A stretch of DNA of 64,000 bases from Tubulanus polymorphus. Lineage: Eukaryota; Nemertea; Palaeonemertea; Tubulaniformes; Tubulanidae. Where the stretch lies: positions 9,869,450 to 9,933,449 of the forward strand of contig NC_134026.1 in assembly GCF_964204645.1 (NCBI RefSeq), in the 5' to 3' direction. The notes below the pieces were generated by a model. The model ran no database searches. It saw only the letters and a list, made by a program, of their open reading frames with translations, and had not been told where the DNA came from. Position 1 is the stretch's first letter. Each line of letters begins with the position of its first letter. The translations under genes were made by a program, and so were the position numbers. Shown here piece after piece: positions 26,001 to 39,179 of this stretch.

Positions 26001-29000
26001 CATGGGCTTGTTGAACTCCTTTTGTTAGAGATGCTTACTGTTAGTATTCATAAAGTCTGAATTGGCACCATGTATGGTCTCACAAAAATTGATCAAATGT
26101 CAAATCAAGACTCCCGTTTGCAGTGAAAAATTCTCTGGTACTCCAATTGGCACTGCCATGTAGTCTTGTTTGTGTAAACAAATTTTGTCAAAGCTTAAAT
26201 TCATGTTGTATTTTCCCTCCCATGAAGGCACCTGCAGTAGATGTTATCGCAGTTGGACATTCGGATGGACAAATAGTGCTACACAATATTCGATATGATG
26301 AAACATTGATGAAATTCACACAAGAATGGGGTCCAGTCACAGCGATTTCATTTAGAACAGGTAAATTAAAGGACTACATAGTATGGCTATTTCTGTTATC
26401 TTTATTACTCGATGTAAATCAAATAACTACCTAAATATATTTACCAGTACACTTGAACTGATTGAAGGGAATCATTTAAGGTACCAGTAATTGTATTGTT
26501 ATTGTTGCAGTTGTTTTGTTTGTAGGAGCAGTGTGAGTGTGGCCAGGCCATTATTCAACTCTTGGATGACAGGTTTTGGATTTGAGCCCTTCCACTGCAC
26601 CGTAGTGTCCGTGGGCAAATACTTGTCTTCATCACCTCGCTCTCGCTCCCCCCAGGAGGAGTAACCGGGCCTAGGAGGTCACTCCTGAGTATTTTGCTAT
26701 CATGGACTGATACACACATGTTTCCGCCATTCCACCCTTTCATCGGTCACAACTAGTGACTAATGAAATGGTGGCAATCACGATTGATTTCTTCTTGGTA
26801 CAAAGCTGATTCCCAAAAAGTGATTGAAAACAAGTATGAACACATACTTCAACCAAGACGAAATATCAATACGAAGGAGCTGCTTCTTAGAATTGATAAG
26901 TTGACAGAGATTGATTTATTTTTCATCCATCCATTTTAGATGGTCATGCTGTTATGGTAACTGGAAGTACCATTGGACATGTGGCATTATGGGACCTGGA
27001 GAAGAAGCGTCTGCTTAGCCAGATTCGAGATGCGCACCACAGTGCCGTGTCTGGAATGAAATGTCTTCCCTGTGAACCTCTCATGGTCACATCGTCGGCA
27101 GACAATTCGTTAAAGGTGTGAAATGTATTTGATTATTAGTATAGAAGTCTAGTACTCATTACTTCTGTTAATCTTATGTACTCAAGAATATTGAACCTAC
27201 TTCCATACTTCTTGGTAAGATTGGACTCTAATTTATTGAATCTTGAAACTGGACCCTGATTTCTTGCGCTTGATGCATAGCGAAATATGTTATTGAGTGT
27301 TCTTTGACCTTAATATCTAGATTAATTTGAACATTTCCATATTTCCGTGGAAATATATCATTTTGTTACTAATATCGCTGTGAAGAGTTGTACAGCCTTG
27401 TTCAACATTTGTAATTCAATTATTTAGGTTTGGATATTTGATCAACCGGATGGTGGAGGCAGGCTCTTAAATCAGCGAACTGGGCACAGTGCTCCACCAA
27501 ATAAAGTGCGTTTCCATGATCGGAAAGGTCACAATATATTGAGTGCAGGTGAATTTTGAAAGCTTTTTACAACGATGATGTTAGAATGTTGTTATTTAAC
27601 CCATTAGCACTCAGGAATTTCACTATGTAGTGTCAATTACTCCTCAGAAAATTCAAGTGAAAATCCATGTTCATCACAATATACTGAATAGCTCATTTGC
27701 TGTTTATTTCCATGCATTACAAGTTTGTGTTATTTTGCAGTAAACAGTCAAGGCTTTCATATGATGTAAGATTTGATGAGGTGGGCCACCAAAATCGTGT
27801 CCTTTTGGCCACCGAAATTCATCCAAACTTACTTGGATTTGAAGTGAGCGCTCAGATCTGCCATGCTCGTACTCAAAATACGAGAAATTGAAATAGGAGG
27901 ATGTTTGATTTGATTTGATTTATTTGATGATTATCATGATACAAATATAAATACATAATTGTTACAAAATGTTTATGTATAATACATGACAATCATCAGG
28001 ACCTCGGAAATCATTAAGTGATTGTCAAGTGATGTTGATTTCTGTGCATTATTTCGAGGACTTATGTGTCTAGTTTATCATAAACTGTTGGGTTTGAATC
28101 CCACTATAACCATTTTTGCAGCATATGAAAAAATTGCTGGGGGCTGATTCGGCCGGCTTGGGGTGTAATGGGCAGAGCAGATACGGGCGGTTTGAGTGCT
28201 AATGGGTTAACCTTAAACTACAGTAGATTCCGCCTAACTCAAAAAAGAATTGGGTACAGTGATTTTTGGTCAGCCATGATTCTATTAAAACTGGGAATTG
28301 TATTGATACTGCCTACTGTTATCACCATGCATACAGCAAATATAGCAGACATAACAGTCTGTTTCTAGACACCTTTGGCCCATTTCGCAGAACAAAGTTT
28401 TGTTAGTCATGAAAGTATAGTAGAAAAACCAGAAACATAGCATAAATTCGTTTGTGAAACGGGCCCAGGACTCATATACCCGCGTATGTTTGGTGCACAT
28501 TTAGGCCTTTAAGGCAGAAGTCTACAACAGTAGTCTACAACATAGGCTGACTAAATTGATTGATATATATTTTATATTATTCTATGTATCATGACTAATC
28601 ATTTTTGGTGAACTGTTGTTAACATTTGTATTCTCTGATTGTATTCCATATCAGGTCAAGACAGCACGTTACAGTCATTTTCCACTGTACATGACAGTAA
28701 GAATCGTAGTCTCGGCAGAGCATCCTATAACAAAAAAGAAAGCAAGAAAGTGGGCCTGAAAAAGGACCTGAATATGATGCCCCCTATTACAGACTTTACA
28801 TCAGGTATTGTTAATTCATAAATTATCAGAAAGCAATTCCATAGTACAATGAAAGATTGAGAATGATTGAGAACTTCTTTTTTCTTCTTAATTACTAGAG
28901 AGTTCGCGCCAGAGCGACTGGGATAGTATTGTCGCTTGTCACCGCGGCTGTACACAAGTGACAACCTGGGACTACAATCGCTACACTATGGGAAAATACA

Positions 29001-32000
29001 GACTTCAGCACCAACGATTCGTGCAAGAAAAATCATTGCGCAATACAACAGCATTGGTAAATGTGGCATTCACATATCATGTGCTTATTCAGCAAACTTG
29101 GCCTCTGATCTTCTTTTAACATACATTCTAAAATCGATTAGCTCAAATAGAATTCAGCCCAATTGAGGTCTGGGAGACCAGCTAGCCCATCAGATTGTAC
29201 GACTGCAGTCGGTTATATGCTGGTGAAATTATTTCGTTTTCAACCAACTTAGACCTCGATTATGAGGCTCTTGAATCCAAAAATCATTTGAGCGTGATAT
29301 GAATATAAGGTTAACTTTCCTCCAAAATGATATGAAATTGACCTTTCTCATCATTGTCTGTGTGTGTAATCACATTCGTTAACAATTGATTTACTAATGA
29401 GATAAGTTGATTTGATTTGAAGAAATTAATTGCAGATAACAGAGTATCTTGTAGCGAAACAGTTGAACCCTTTACCGGCTACAAGTCAGTTGAAGAAAAC
29501 CACAGTTGCATTGTTGATACCACAATTTTCCTGTAATATGAAAGGTTTACTGTATCGGGTAATTCTTTTCAGTGTACTACAATATCTTCTTGTGGAAACT
29601 TCTGTTGTGTTGGTTACAGTTCAGGTCACGTGGATGTATTCAATCTTCAATCGGGATTGCACAGAGGATATGCAGGAAATCCAGGTTTGTGTGTTCACCA
29701 CTTTTACTGGTTCGTTTGTGATGTGATGTATTTTTAATTACCAGCTGATGTACGTCTCATTATTACTTTGAATAGCTTCACATCTGGTAGATGTTTAGAA
29801 AGCCAAAGGATTATCTTTCTTAATTAATCTATTTATCGTGTTTACATAATACTTGTAATTTGTCTAGGCCCAGGAATTGGACGGGTTAGATGAATTTTTG
29901 TTTATGTACCTTATGCATGTAGAATAAGTGAAATGAGGTAAACTCCTTTAATAGACACAATATTGACTCAAATATTTCACATTATTGGCTGAGAATGCAT
30001 TTGTCTCAATTTCCTCATAAGTGCAACCCTTGATTATGATTATATCTCTAAATGTACTTAATTGTTGTTGAATAATAATGATTATGCAAGGTGTTTCAGG
30101 AAATCTAATTAACTTCGCTCATAACTAAGTTAATCACAATACATGTACGGTATTCATTTCTCCTCTTGAGCGTAATTAAGTCATTGAATCATGATTCTTT
30201 GATAGAAAAACGAAAAAGGTGCAAAAAATTTTTCAGTTGCTCATGATGGTGCTGTCCGTGGTTTAGCTATAGATGGTTTGAATCAACTTCTCGTTTCTGC
30301 TGGTGCTGACAAGTGTGTAAAATTCTGGAAATTCAAACATAAAGAGCTTGTATCAACACTTGACTTGGCATACCAAATATCGAAGATTTGCCTCCATCGT
30401 GACAGGTAAGGAGGTCATTCATAAAAGGAATATGCAGATATAGCCAAACTATACATCTATTTTGTATTTATAGAGTAATGTTTCTCTTCTGCGCGTTTTA
30501 CCAAAAATGAAACTTTTGCTCGTGTGTCTGCCCATAGACAGAATCCTGTTATTTTGGGAAGTTTTGAAGACGCTTCAAGGGATTGTCATGATATTGGGTT
30601 AACACATATATTATTCCTAGCCACATCTTCAGCCTGAAGACTGACCCAGTCGGAATCAAGATGGGTTGCTGGCTGATCTGATGTTAAATATGTGTGTGTG
30701 TTTCTCTAAGTCCCAGCATTGCAAGAAAAATTGGGTTAATAGGAAACATGATGGCTGTATTATTATGACATTTTTGGCTCACTTAGCACTTAAAACCTAG
30801 TGAGCTATTGCATTCATTTTATCCGTTCATTCATCCCTAGATGGAATCTGGTTATTATTGATATTTGGTTTGTACATGTATCTCTACCTAGGAGTGGATC
30901 CAAGGTCTTCTTTTCAGTGTTGCCAGACTCCCGTGATGCTGAAAAAACCGCTCGGCGGACGCTCAGAGACATTGCTATGATGTCATCATATGTCATTAGC
31001 ATAACAAAACAATGTAGGTGGCGCCACGTTAAGGGTAGTGAAGCCGTTTTTCAGCATTCCTTGAGCTTATGCTAGGAAAACTATCGCTGATAGATGAAAA
31101 CACAAACAAATCTTTGCCAATTCATAATCTATTTCTGAATGCAAATTCCTTACTGAACAAATTGATGCATAATATTCACAGATAAATTGATTACTTACAA
31201 AATTACGGACCAAAACGTTGCACGGAGGGCATGTGTGACAGACAGTAGTAATTTTTAAACATTTTCTTGCCAATTACTAATCGTTCCGAACCCAAGCGCG
31301 CTACGCTTCGGTAGGGCCAATGGTATGGGGAACGATCTTGAATTTGATTTCCAGAAATACTCTAGCTAGGTGCTGGCAACACTGTCTTTTGAACATCTTG
31401 TGGCACATTTATGGGACATTTTTGATCATGGAAAAGGCATATTTGGAGGCGATTAAGGTGTCGCATATGAAAATGTCTGCAGGGGTTGGATGCACACTTA
31501 GCAACATGTCGAAGCAGAAGATTTATCCTTCTAATTATGCAAGAGCAGTTTATAAGATCCCTTATGATGAAGCAGTTCAAAATTCATTTAGAAAAGGGTA
31601 ACTCACTGACATTTGAGGGTCTTTTACAGGACTCACAAGACCCCCTGGATCCGTACCTGCTTCCCTAAACACCTCTGCAACACAAAAACTGGCTCCGACA
31701 GATATGCGACTGGCAGCCATTGTTGTTTCCTGAAATCAGCACTTTTTACACATTTATAGACCACTTAGGGCTTAAGCCTCACATAGACAGAATCTAGTTC
31801 GCTTGTTTGCGGCTGCCTGCAGGGGCTGTATTGCAATGGCTTTGCACCAAAATAAAATTTCATCTGCCAAATTTTGCTAAGCTGCTGTTAAGACAGCTGA
31901 GAGAAATTAGATTTCAAACACGCATGACTATCTTTACCTAGTGTTCCTTTTCTCCAAAAGTTTCGCCCTGAGTCAATAAGCTCGATTAATAAGCCACGTT

Positions 32001-35000
32001 TATGCAATTCTCAAAATTAGCAAAAATATCTTTTCATTTCGAGTGGTTCGTGTCCTGTAACATGTGCATGTTATAGGTACATGTAAATGTGATACATGTA
32101 AACTCACCTGTGGTCAATGAACATGTATCTAACAGGGCCATCGGAAGCAAGCATTGGTTGGTAAGTTCATGAACTATGATTAGTTCAGGTGAAATGGCCC
32201 AGGTTCCTCTTATGATAGTGAAAAAAATTGTTGACTTATGCTTAAGAAATTGCACCCTTTCGTAACATACAGCATAAAGAAATGTTATGTTCATTTCATT
32301 TAAAACTCGTATTATCTTCAATTTTAGTTCAATGTTAGCTGTGGCTTTAGATGACTTTTCTGTGGTAATCGTCGACATTGATACACGTCGTGTTGTTCGA
32401 ACATTTACTGGTCATAGAAACTGTATAACCGATATGGTACGTATGTTTTAGTATGGGTTTCAGTGCTGGTACTTACCAAGTGATAATTCAACCGCAGTGC
32501 AGTGTTGATGTACCATATTTTCCCGCGGTTAAGCCGAGGGCAGTTTTTCAGCCTAAAATACATACATGGATTTCTTAATGCTTTGCCCAATAAGCCGAGG
32601 CCCTTCATCAGGAGATTTTAATTCACTGAATTGTCAAATAGTTTGTCTTAATTTTAAGTTTCCTGTGTGTACTATGTGTACTACCGTGTGTCGCTGAGTC
32701 ACTGTGCTATGTATAAACTGAATGTAGGAAAAAATGGCCAAGGAAAAAATGGCTAAGGTATTTATTTGCCTAGGAAAAAATGGCCAAGGAAAATTTTATG
32801 AGAACTATTGACAATGTTAATAAACATAAAGCTTTCAATTTAATGATATCATTTATTTTTCATGGGGCTAAAAACAATAGAATCGGTGTAATGAATTCAG
32901 AAATTTGATGAACTTACATTTAATTTTTATTACATATAATGAATATATCAAGAACTATCATGAAAGAACTATCATGCAAGTGGGCAATGGATAAACTTAA
33001 TAGTGATAAACTTAAACTTAATAAATTAACTAAATTAATATTTCAAAACATCTAAGTAAGCTATTAGGGCACGGACTGTCTTAAATCATCAAAGGTAAAT
33101 GCATTGAAATTGTGTGGTAATTTATATAGCAAACTGGTGTAGTGTCTGATAACATCGAAGTGAGATATGCTGATCATAAATTTACCTAAACTAATCCAGA
33201 AATAGGTCTATTAATCTTAAAAAGTGAAAGGGATGTTCTATACCTGAGACATGTATTTTGATCAGCCAATTATGGCGGAATTGGCAGCCATCTTGGCGTC
33301 ATCAGTACTCATTCGTAGGTGGGAAAAAGTTTTTCCACATTATATTGATACCTAAGCATATTGTGTTATCACAATGTATTGAAAAATTGTAGCTCATAAC
33401 GTTTTCTATGATTTTGGTGAGTTTCAAGGTCATTGCTTTTTGTATATGGCCACCAGGGGGCATTGAATAATACAATAACTTACTATTTCTATATTATATT
33501 TGTACCTACGCATATTTTGTCACCACAATCAATTGCAAAGTTGTAGCTCATAACATCGTCTATGATTGTGGTGAGTTTCAAGGACATAAGTTATTCTATA
33601 TGGTCACCAGGGGGTGTTGAATAGTAGAAGAACTTGGTATTTCCTTATTAGATTGGTACCTAGGGATATTTGGTTACCATGATCAATTGCAAAGTTGTAG
33701 TTCATGACATGTTCTATGATTGTGGTGATTTTCAAGGTCATTGGGTTTTGCATATGGTCAGCAGGGGGCGTTGAATAGTAGAATAACTTAGTATTTCTTT
33801 ATTACATTGGTACGTAGGGCTATTTTGTTACCATGATCCATTGCAAAGTTGTAGTTCATGACATGTTCTATGATTGTGGTGAGTTTCAAGGTCATTAGGT
33901 TTTGCATATGGTCACCAGGGGGCATTGAATGGTAGAATAACTTAGTATTTCCTTATTTAATTGGTAACGAAGCATATTTTGTTATCACAATCAATTACAA
34001 AATCATAGCTGCTGACATATTCTATGATTGTGGTGAGTTTCAAGGTCATTGGTTTTTGTATATAGTCACCAGGGGGCATTGAATTTTGAAATTGTTAGAT
34101 TGTTGAGCATTTGAAACCACTTCCCATGTGGGCATGGTGTCCCTGGACCCCTTGTTTCCTTGGCCATTTTTTCCGTTCACCGTATAAACTCGCTCAGGTG
34201 ATAACTGACACACACAGCCATATATTGTAACCTACATTCGTGCACACGCCACTGACTGTTGAAGCGCATATATACAAATGTACTAGCGCTGCGGTAATAA
34301 ATTGCTACTGTGAAAGAAACTAAATAGATTATTGGTAGTAAATAATGACCTCAAATAAATATGGAACACTCTTGTTGCTTTTGATGATCTTCAGGAGGAT
34401 TAGAGTGACATAGTTCGGGAAGTTATTATTTAGGTCAGATCTTATCCGTTCAATAAGCCAATCATGATATTTATGGGTAAAAATCTGAGGCTAGAAAATC
34501 GGCTTATTAGCCGTAAAATACGGTACATTCCATTATATTGCATTATGGCATGGTGTGTCCTTAGTTAGATTTCACAATGTTTGACAGGTGCTGCTGTCTT
34601 TCAATTGAGATTATAACAGATAATAGTGTTTGTAGTGATCTGAAATAGCCATGGAAAGCCTGAAATAAATTGTAGTTTCTGGCCAGAAAAAAACCTTCAA
34701 TTCAAAGTGTACCCGAAGAAAAGCCAGGGAAAGCCTGAATTTCTCTCAATTTTTGAACAATACACAGTAATTCTGTAATCCTGATGATAGGAATTGTGAA
34801 GAACTGAAGATCTTATGGTACTATATCCGTTACCAATTACCAATTCGTGTTCTTATAAGATTTTACTAATTCCAATTCAATACTAAACCGCTGTCAAAAT
34901 TGATTTCTATTTGATATCTGTATCTGCTATGTGCCTCTGTCCATTTGATGTAAAACTATAACTATTTAGCACTGCTCTGCAGGCTTAAACGCAGTCAGCT

Positions 35001-38000
35001 ATGTGGATTGGTTAATCCCAAATTCTTGTGCCATCTATTTGTACTTACTTCTCATATTGTAGTATTCAAATACACGTATTTAAAAGTATTTTTTATTTTT
35101 TCCAGTGTTTTAGCCCAGATTGTAGATGGTTGATAACAACTTCAATGGATTCATCAGTGAGGACCTGGGATTTACCAACTGGAAGGTACAGTATTATTAT
35201 TCATTGTATGTGCCAAATTTGACAGTGACACTGTGATGTATCTGTAATTGTATATCAATCATCTCTCTGGGGAGAAGTAAAATCCAGATCAGGTTAGCTA
35301 CCCGATTGCCTCCAAGTGTAGAAAGGCAGTGTCAGAGAAGTGTCATCCACAATGATGCTATTTGCGGTGCAAACCCACAACTTGACGTTCCATTAGTTGA
35401 ATGCTTTAACCACTCCCAGACTGCCCCATCTTTATTTATTGGTGTCTAAAGCGATACATTTGTATATACTGCTAGGCATTTTAGAAATTATATGTACCAG
35501 CACTACCAAATAGGTAATCTGCCATTAAGCATTCGAGATTTAAAAAAAATGTGTTCATCACTTAAGTGCATTTCTCAAATTTACAGTAATACCATTTTGT
35601 ATTTCAATACCATGCTCTTTTCCAGACTAGTCGACTGTTTCTTGGTTGATGCAGCGGTAACGAGTATAGCAATATCACCTACGGGTGAATTTTTAGCTAC
35701 TACCCATGTCGATGATTTGGGAATATATCTCTGGTCAAATATGACTTTGTATCATCATACGTCGCTCCATCCATTACCATCTGTTTACGAACCGGTTTTG
35801 GTCGACCTACCAACTACGAGCGCAAAAACAGGTTCGTAAAACCATACCAAAAGTTCCATGTATAATGCATATCCCCTATTTCCGGTTTTAGGTAAAAAAC
35901 AAGTTCCACACACATTGTATATTTGCTTATTGTCCGGCGTTCGTCCATTTGTAGACGGAATTAGATCCAATTGATTTGGGAAATTTTGAAGACGCTTCAA
36001 TGGATTGTCTTGATATTTGGTTTATACATGTATTCACCATTGACACATCTGCAGTGCTTCATCTAGCATTAAAAAAGGGCAGGGTGCTGATTTCAAATAA
36101 GGGCATTTTTGTGCGTGATTCCATTGGAGCAAGGGCACATAATAATGCACTCACGTCTGTTTTAGGGGGAACCTGCAATATTCCCTATTGCATAGAATCG
36201 AGGTACCCCCTACTACGATTGAGGACTAGAAACTATGTTTAACTCTGATTTTGCCATGAGTGACACACTTGACCACAGTACATCCTTACACCTATGCCTG
36301 TCAATGAACAAAAGTTAATCAATAGGTAGGGCTTCCAAAATGATTTGGAAAACCAGTTGCAGACAAAAAAATAGCAGAAATAAGCAATCTCAAAAAGCAA
36401 ATGATACAGCAAAAAAGAGCCAGCAATAGTGTATAGGCCTACATGAAATTGCATATTTTTAATCTTAGAAATATCAAGTTAATTGATTTAAATTGATAGT
36501 GTTAGTGATTGGCAAGTAACTGTTGATAATTGGTAAGCAGTCAGCTTAAGAACACATTATTGCTATTAGGCTACTCAAACTAATTGTCTCTGCAAGTCTC
36601 TCTGTGAGTTCACTGAACAAAGTTTTTCACCTTGTATATATAAAATTTGTCTAATTGTCTCGACAAAAAGATCCAGAGCATCACAATGTGTTCAAAACGA
36701 AACAATCCATCGAATATACACTACCAGCTTTACAACGGTAGTCGCTAGAATGATTGGCAGTAGTTTGGAAGTCAGCCAATTTCCTGGAAACTTAAACTAG
36801 GCAACACGTCTGAGGCACGTTTTCACACATAAATATAACCACTGATCACATGAGCTACTATCATTGATATCATACGAGATATTTCATAGCCGGATACTTA
36901 ACTAACAGCCGGATGCGACGGCTTATTTTGAAAGCCCTGACTCATTACTCGTGACTGACAATGGCAGGAGGGTGGACCTAGAGCAAGTGTTGAGGGCACA
37001 AGGGCGAGCATGGGACACATCTGAAGGGCACAAGGGCGGCTATTTTCGGGGCGGCGCCCCGCCCCTTTATTTTTGGCTAGATGAAGCACTGCATCTGAAA
37101 CCTAAAAATCGGTCCATTCAGAATTCAATGAAGATGGCTGACTGGTAGGCATTGTTGTTTGCCAAATTCAGCATTTTGAAAATTTGTCAATTGCTCTTCT
37201 GAAGGGAAATTTTGAATATACATATTTCATACGTACGATATGTATCCCCTTATAAGGGCGCATGCCGCTCTAGAATAATGATTATGAACAAGTTGTCTTG
37301 TATCAAGCGGTATCACACAATGTCTTACCTTTTTTTCGCACATAGATGAACCAGCTGAGGAGAATGAAGTGCAAATGTATCAAAGTTCTGAATTTAAATC
37401 ACCGCAGCAGATTGCCGATGAGTTAGTGACCCTATCCTTACTGCCAACATCTAGATGGCTGAATCTCTTGAATTTAGATACTATAAAGGTACACAATATT
37501 TCTGCTGATGCACAGTGATTCAATAAACTCGCTTTTACAATGGAATTCATAAAAAACATACATTTATATCTTTTTTCTTTGTTAGAAACGCAATAAACCA
37601 AAAGAACCACCCAAAGTTCCAAAGGCGGCACCATTTTTCATTCCAACAATTCCCGGTCTTCAACCTAAATTTGACATTCAGGAAAATGAGGAAAAAGAAA
37701 AGGTATGTGCAGTACTTATATAAATTGTAAACCGTTTTTCATTATCATAATCACTTATCACAATATTTCATAATCATAATCACAAGATCATAATCACAAG
37801 ATTTCTTTGTTTGCAGTTTGAATCAAAGGTGATTTCAAGTAGTCTTTTATCTTACACTGCATTTGGTAAACTAGTTGAAAAGTCTGTGCCCTCAAGACAG
37901 TGTAAGTACATGAATTTAAATCTATGTTTTTACAATAAAATATGGATATGTTGCTGTGTCTGTAGTGTTGATGTAATCAAACCCTGAAGTCAAATTTTAA

Positions 38001-39163
38001 CCGTGAAGCTGCGTCTTTCCAGTTGCTAATGGCAACATGTTTTCTACACGTGCATTGATGAAAATATTTAACGCATTGGCTGCCAAGTAAAAAATATCGT
38101 GTACTTTGGCTTCAACCACTATTGTACTTCGCAGTTAATCCTCTTAGTGATTCTTGATTTGTTTATATCTGGTAGGCCTAATTGGAAAGACATTGTCTGC
38201 TGGCTGGCAGTGTCAAACAAATCATTTATCCCTGATACTCAATGCTCATTTCTCTGAACAAAAGTCGACTATGTAACAACTCTATTGCCAACTACATGCA
38301 CAAGATAACTCTTTGCTACTACTTGGAAGAATCATAGTGTAAGCAAACACGGTAGGCTTATAAGCTGTATCATTTAGCGTGATGAATTCTATATTTTCAG
38401 ATGGAACAATTATGGCAGCAATGAAGGAGATGAGTCCATCTGCAATTGATATTGAAATACGTTCATTAGCTCCTTTACATGGTGGATCAGTAGAGTTGAT
38501 GGTCGCATTCATCAAATTCCTCAATCACAGCTTTACCAGTAATAAAGACTTCGAACTAATTCAAGCTTACTTAGGCTTATTTCTTAAGGTACGCATAATT
38601 ACATAAATCCTTTGATACTGTATGAGGTTAATGTCATCACAGGCAAAATCTTGTCAAAATTAGTAGAATGTTCGTCTCTTTACATCAAGCAGAATCACCA
38701 GTTTTTTAGTTTTATCCTGGGTTTACTCGATATGAATAGTCAGTTAACTAGGGATCATTTTTATAGACCTGCATAGTATTAACTTTGAATCTGTAATGTT
38801 AAATATTTGAGTTTACCTGCAAGTAAATACTCCGGATGCGGGTTAAAGTTTAAAACTGGTCCTGAAGGAGTACCGATTTTGGGATAAAGTCTAAATGGTT
38901 TACTGAATCGTGTACTGGATTTATGTTTTCAAATACGGTATTTTAGCACTGGTATTCACAGCAGTACCCGTAACAGTACAGAATGAAGAATGAAATCATT
39001 TTTTTCTTTTCAGGTGCACGGAGAAACAATTGCATCAGAACCAGAACTGATCGAAGAGGTTAAATTGATCGTAGACAGTCAATCACGGGCATGGAAAGGA
39101 TTACAAATTCAGTTTAATCAAAGTTTATGTCTGATTAATTATCTTAAAAGTGCTACAGTGTAG
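23010..39163 (+). CDS. WDR36: WDR36 / UTP21, small-subunit processome WD40 protein, complete, 20 coding exons
   Basis: Nucleolar UTPB-complex protein needed for 18S rRNA processing. Exons: 23010-23156, 23457-23484, 23627-23727, 23991-24108, 25617-25804, 26228-26360, 26940-27115, 27428-27548, 28655-28804, 28899-29056, 29573-29684, 30219-30405, 32328-32436, 35106-35185, 35626-35831, 37346-37488, 37586-37702, 37817-37901, 38401-38588, 39014-39163. They sum to 2697 nt, 898 residues; human WDR36 is of similar size. The start MPISGSKIFCGYRA and CVGKSFHTYN match the family. WD40 repeats fill residues ~30-670 (GSKQGSLQLW, WGPVTAISFRT, STWDY-type and RTWDLPTG blades). The Utp21 C-terminal domain follows (ELVTLSLLPTSRW, PPKVPKAAPFFIPTIPGL, DFELIQAYLGLFLK) and the protein ends INYLKSATV. 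A 28-nt microexon (exon 2) is required by phase. The 5' end is joined to an upstream non-coding exon at the acceptor before 22989. The only uncertain junction is the exon 12 acceptor. Confidence 0.97.
24170..24330. mobile_element. dispersed element, second copy of the 9525-9710 family
   Basis: It lies in WDR36 intron 4. It carries GTCATCTTCGGGGTA, an inverted TATTCCTGAAGATGG and the tail GAATAATAGCTCAAGGAAAC, in the same order as the copy at 9525-9710. Confidence 0.5.
26560..26760 (-). mobile_element. SINE-like repeat with B-box-like word
   Basis: On the minus strand GGGCTCAAATCCAAAACC resembles an RNA polymerase III B box, and a GC-rich body lies upstream. I did not find a clear A box, so assignment to a tRNA-derived SINE is weak. 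It lies in WDR36 intron 6. Confidence 0.3.
27596..28210. mobile_element. piggyBac-type MITE with TTAA target duplication
   Basis: The left end is TTAACCCATTAGCACTCA (27596-27613) and the right end TGAGTGCTAATGGGTTAA (28193-28210), a perfect 18-bp inverted repeat. TTAA as flanking duplication with termini starting CCC is the signature of the piggyBac superfamily. The ~615-bp interior encodes no transposase, so it is non-autonomous. It sits in WDR36 intron 8 and contains a further B-box-like word (GGGTTTGAATCCCACT near 28090), suggesting a nested SINE. Confidence 0.8.
28376..28469. mobile_element. MITE-like repeat ending GTGAAACGGGCCCAGG
   Basis: Starts TTGGCCCATTTCGCAGAAC and ends TTTGTGAAACGGGCCCAGG, imperfect inverted ends of the GGGCCCAGTTTCAC family seen at 10234, 13578 and 17900. 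It lies in WDR36 intron 8 just right of the TTAA element. Confidence 0.45.
30530..31760. repeat. old fragments of the CTCF-like repeat family's non-array part
   Basis: WDR36 intron 12 contains diverged pieces of the family whose fuller copies are at 43050 and 47820. Pieces seen are TTTTGGGAAGTTTTGAAGAC with GCTTCAA at ~30556, a CTCACTTAGCACTTAAAACC start with AGTGAGCTATTGCATTC at ~30778, and CTGGCAGCCATTGTTGTTTC at ~31709. The order is scrambled and no 154-bp array remains, so these are older remnants. Confidence 0.55.
32726..34182. mobile_element. MITE with GGAAAAAATGGCCAAGG ends, interrupted by the 154-bp array
   Basis: The left end is made of repeated AGGAAAAAATGGCCAAGG words. Its body (32810-33240) is nearly identical to 44450-44880. 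The right end is TTCCTTGGCCATTTTTTCCG at 34157-34176. Between body and right end sits the 154-bp repeat array. The uninterrupted relative is at 44350-45022. Confidence 0.7.
33290..34150 (+). repeat. array of five ~154-bp units with CTCF-like cores (copy A)
   Basis: Units share ACCACAATCAATTGCAAAGT, TGTAGCTCATGACAT, TCTATGATTGTGGTGAGTTT and CACCAGGGGGC. The core words lie near 33450, 33605, 33758, 33912 and 34066, a spacing of 153-155 bp. Cores read CCACCAGGGGGCA, TCACCAGGGGGTG, TCAGCAGGGGGCG, TCACCAGGGGGCA and TCACCAGGGGGCA. The array ends in GTGGGCATGGTGTCCCTGGA followed by CCCC. It lies in WDR36 intron 13. Confidence 0.9.
35366..35425 (-). mobile_element. tRNA-derived SINE-like unit
   Basis: On the minus strand an A-box-like TGGGAGTGGTTAAAGC is followed by a B-box-like GTGGGTTTGCACC at pol III spacing. 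It lies in WDR36 intron 14 and shows no functional tRNA fold. Confidence 0.4.
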
Positions 39164-39173
39164 TTGAATAATG

Positions 39174-39179
39174 AATAAA
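39174..39179 (+). promoter_or_regulatory. candidate polyadenylation signal of WDR36
   Basis: AATAAA eleven bases after the WDR36 stop codon. A second AATAAA lies at 39729-39734. I cannot tell which is used from sequence alone. Confidence 0.45.

Larger units (their letters stand above)
32510..34527. mobile_element. outer terminal-inverted-repeat element in WDR36 intron 13
   Basis: The left end at ~32510 reads TACCATATTTTCCCGCGG and then TTAAGCCGAG. The right end, read inversely from ~34527, reads TACCGTATTTTACGGC and then TAATAAGCCGA. These imperfect inverted termini enclose the GGCCAAGG-type MITE and the 154-bp array. The superfamily was not determined and no transposase was seen. Confidence 0.55.

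Noticed and set aside
29430-29572. Possible extra WDR36 exon after an AATTGCAG acceptor
   Set aside because: Exons 10 and 11 already join in phase and align with the family without a gap; adding this stretch would insert unmatched residues.
33290-34150. CRISPR-like array because of evenly spaced repeats
   Set aside because: The 154-bp units are repeated along their whole length with no unique spacers, the host is an animal genome, and there are no cas genes.
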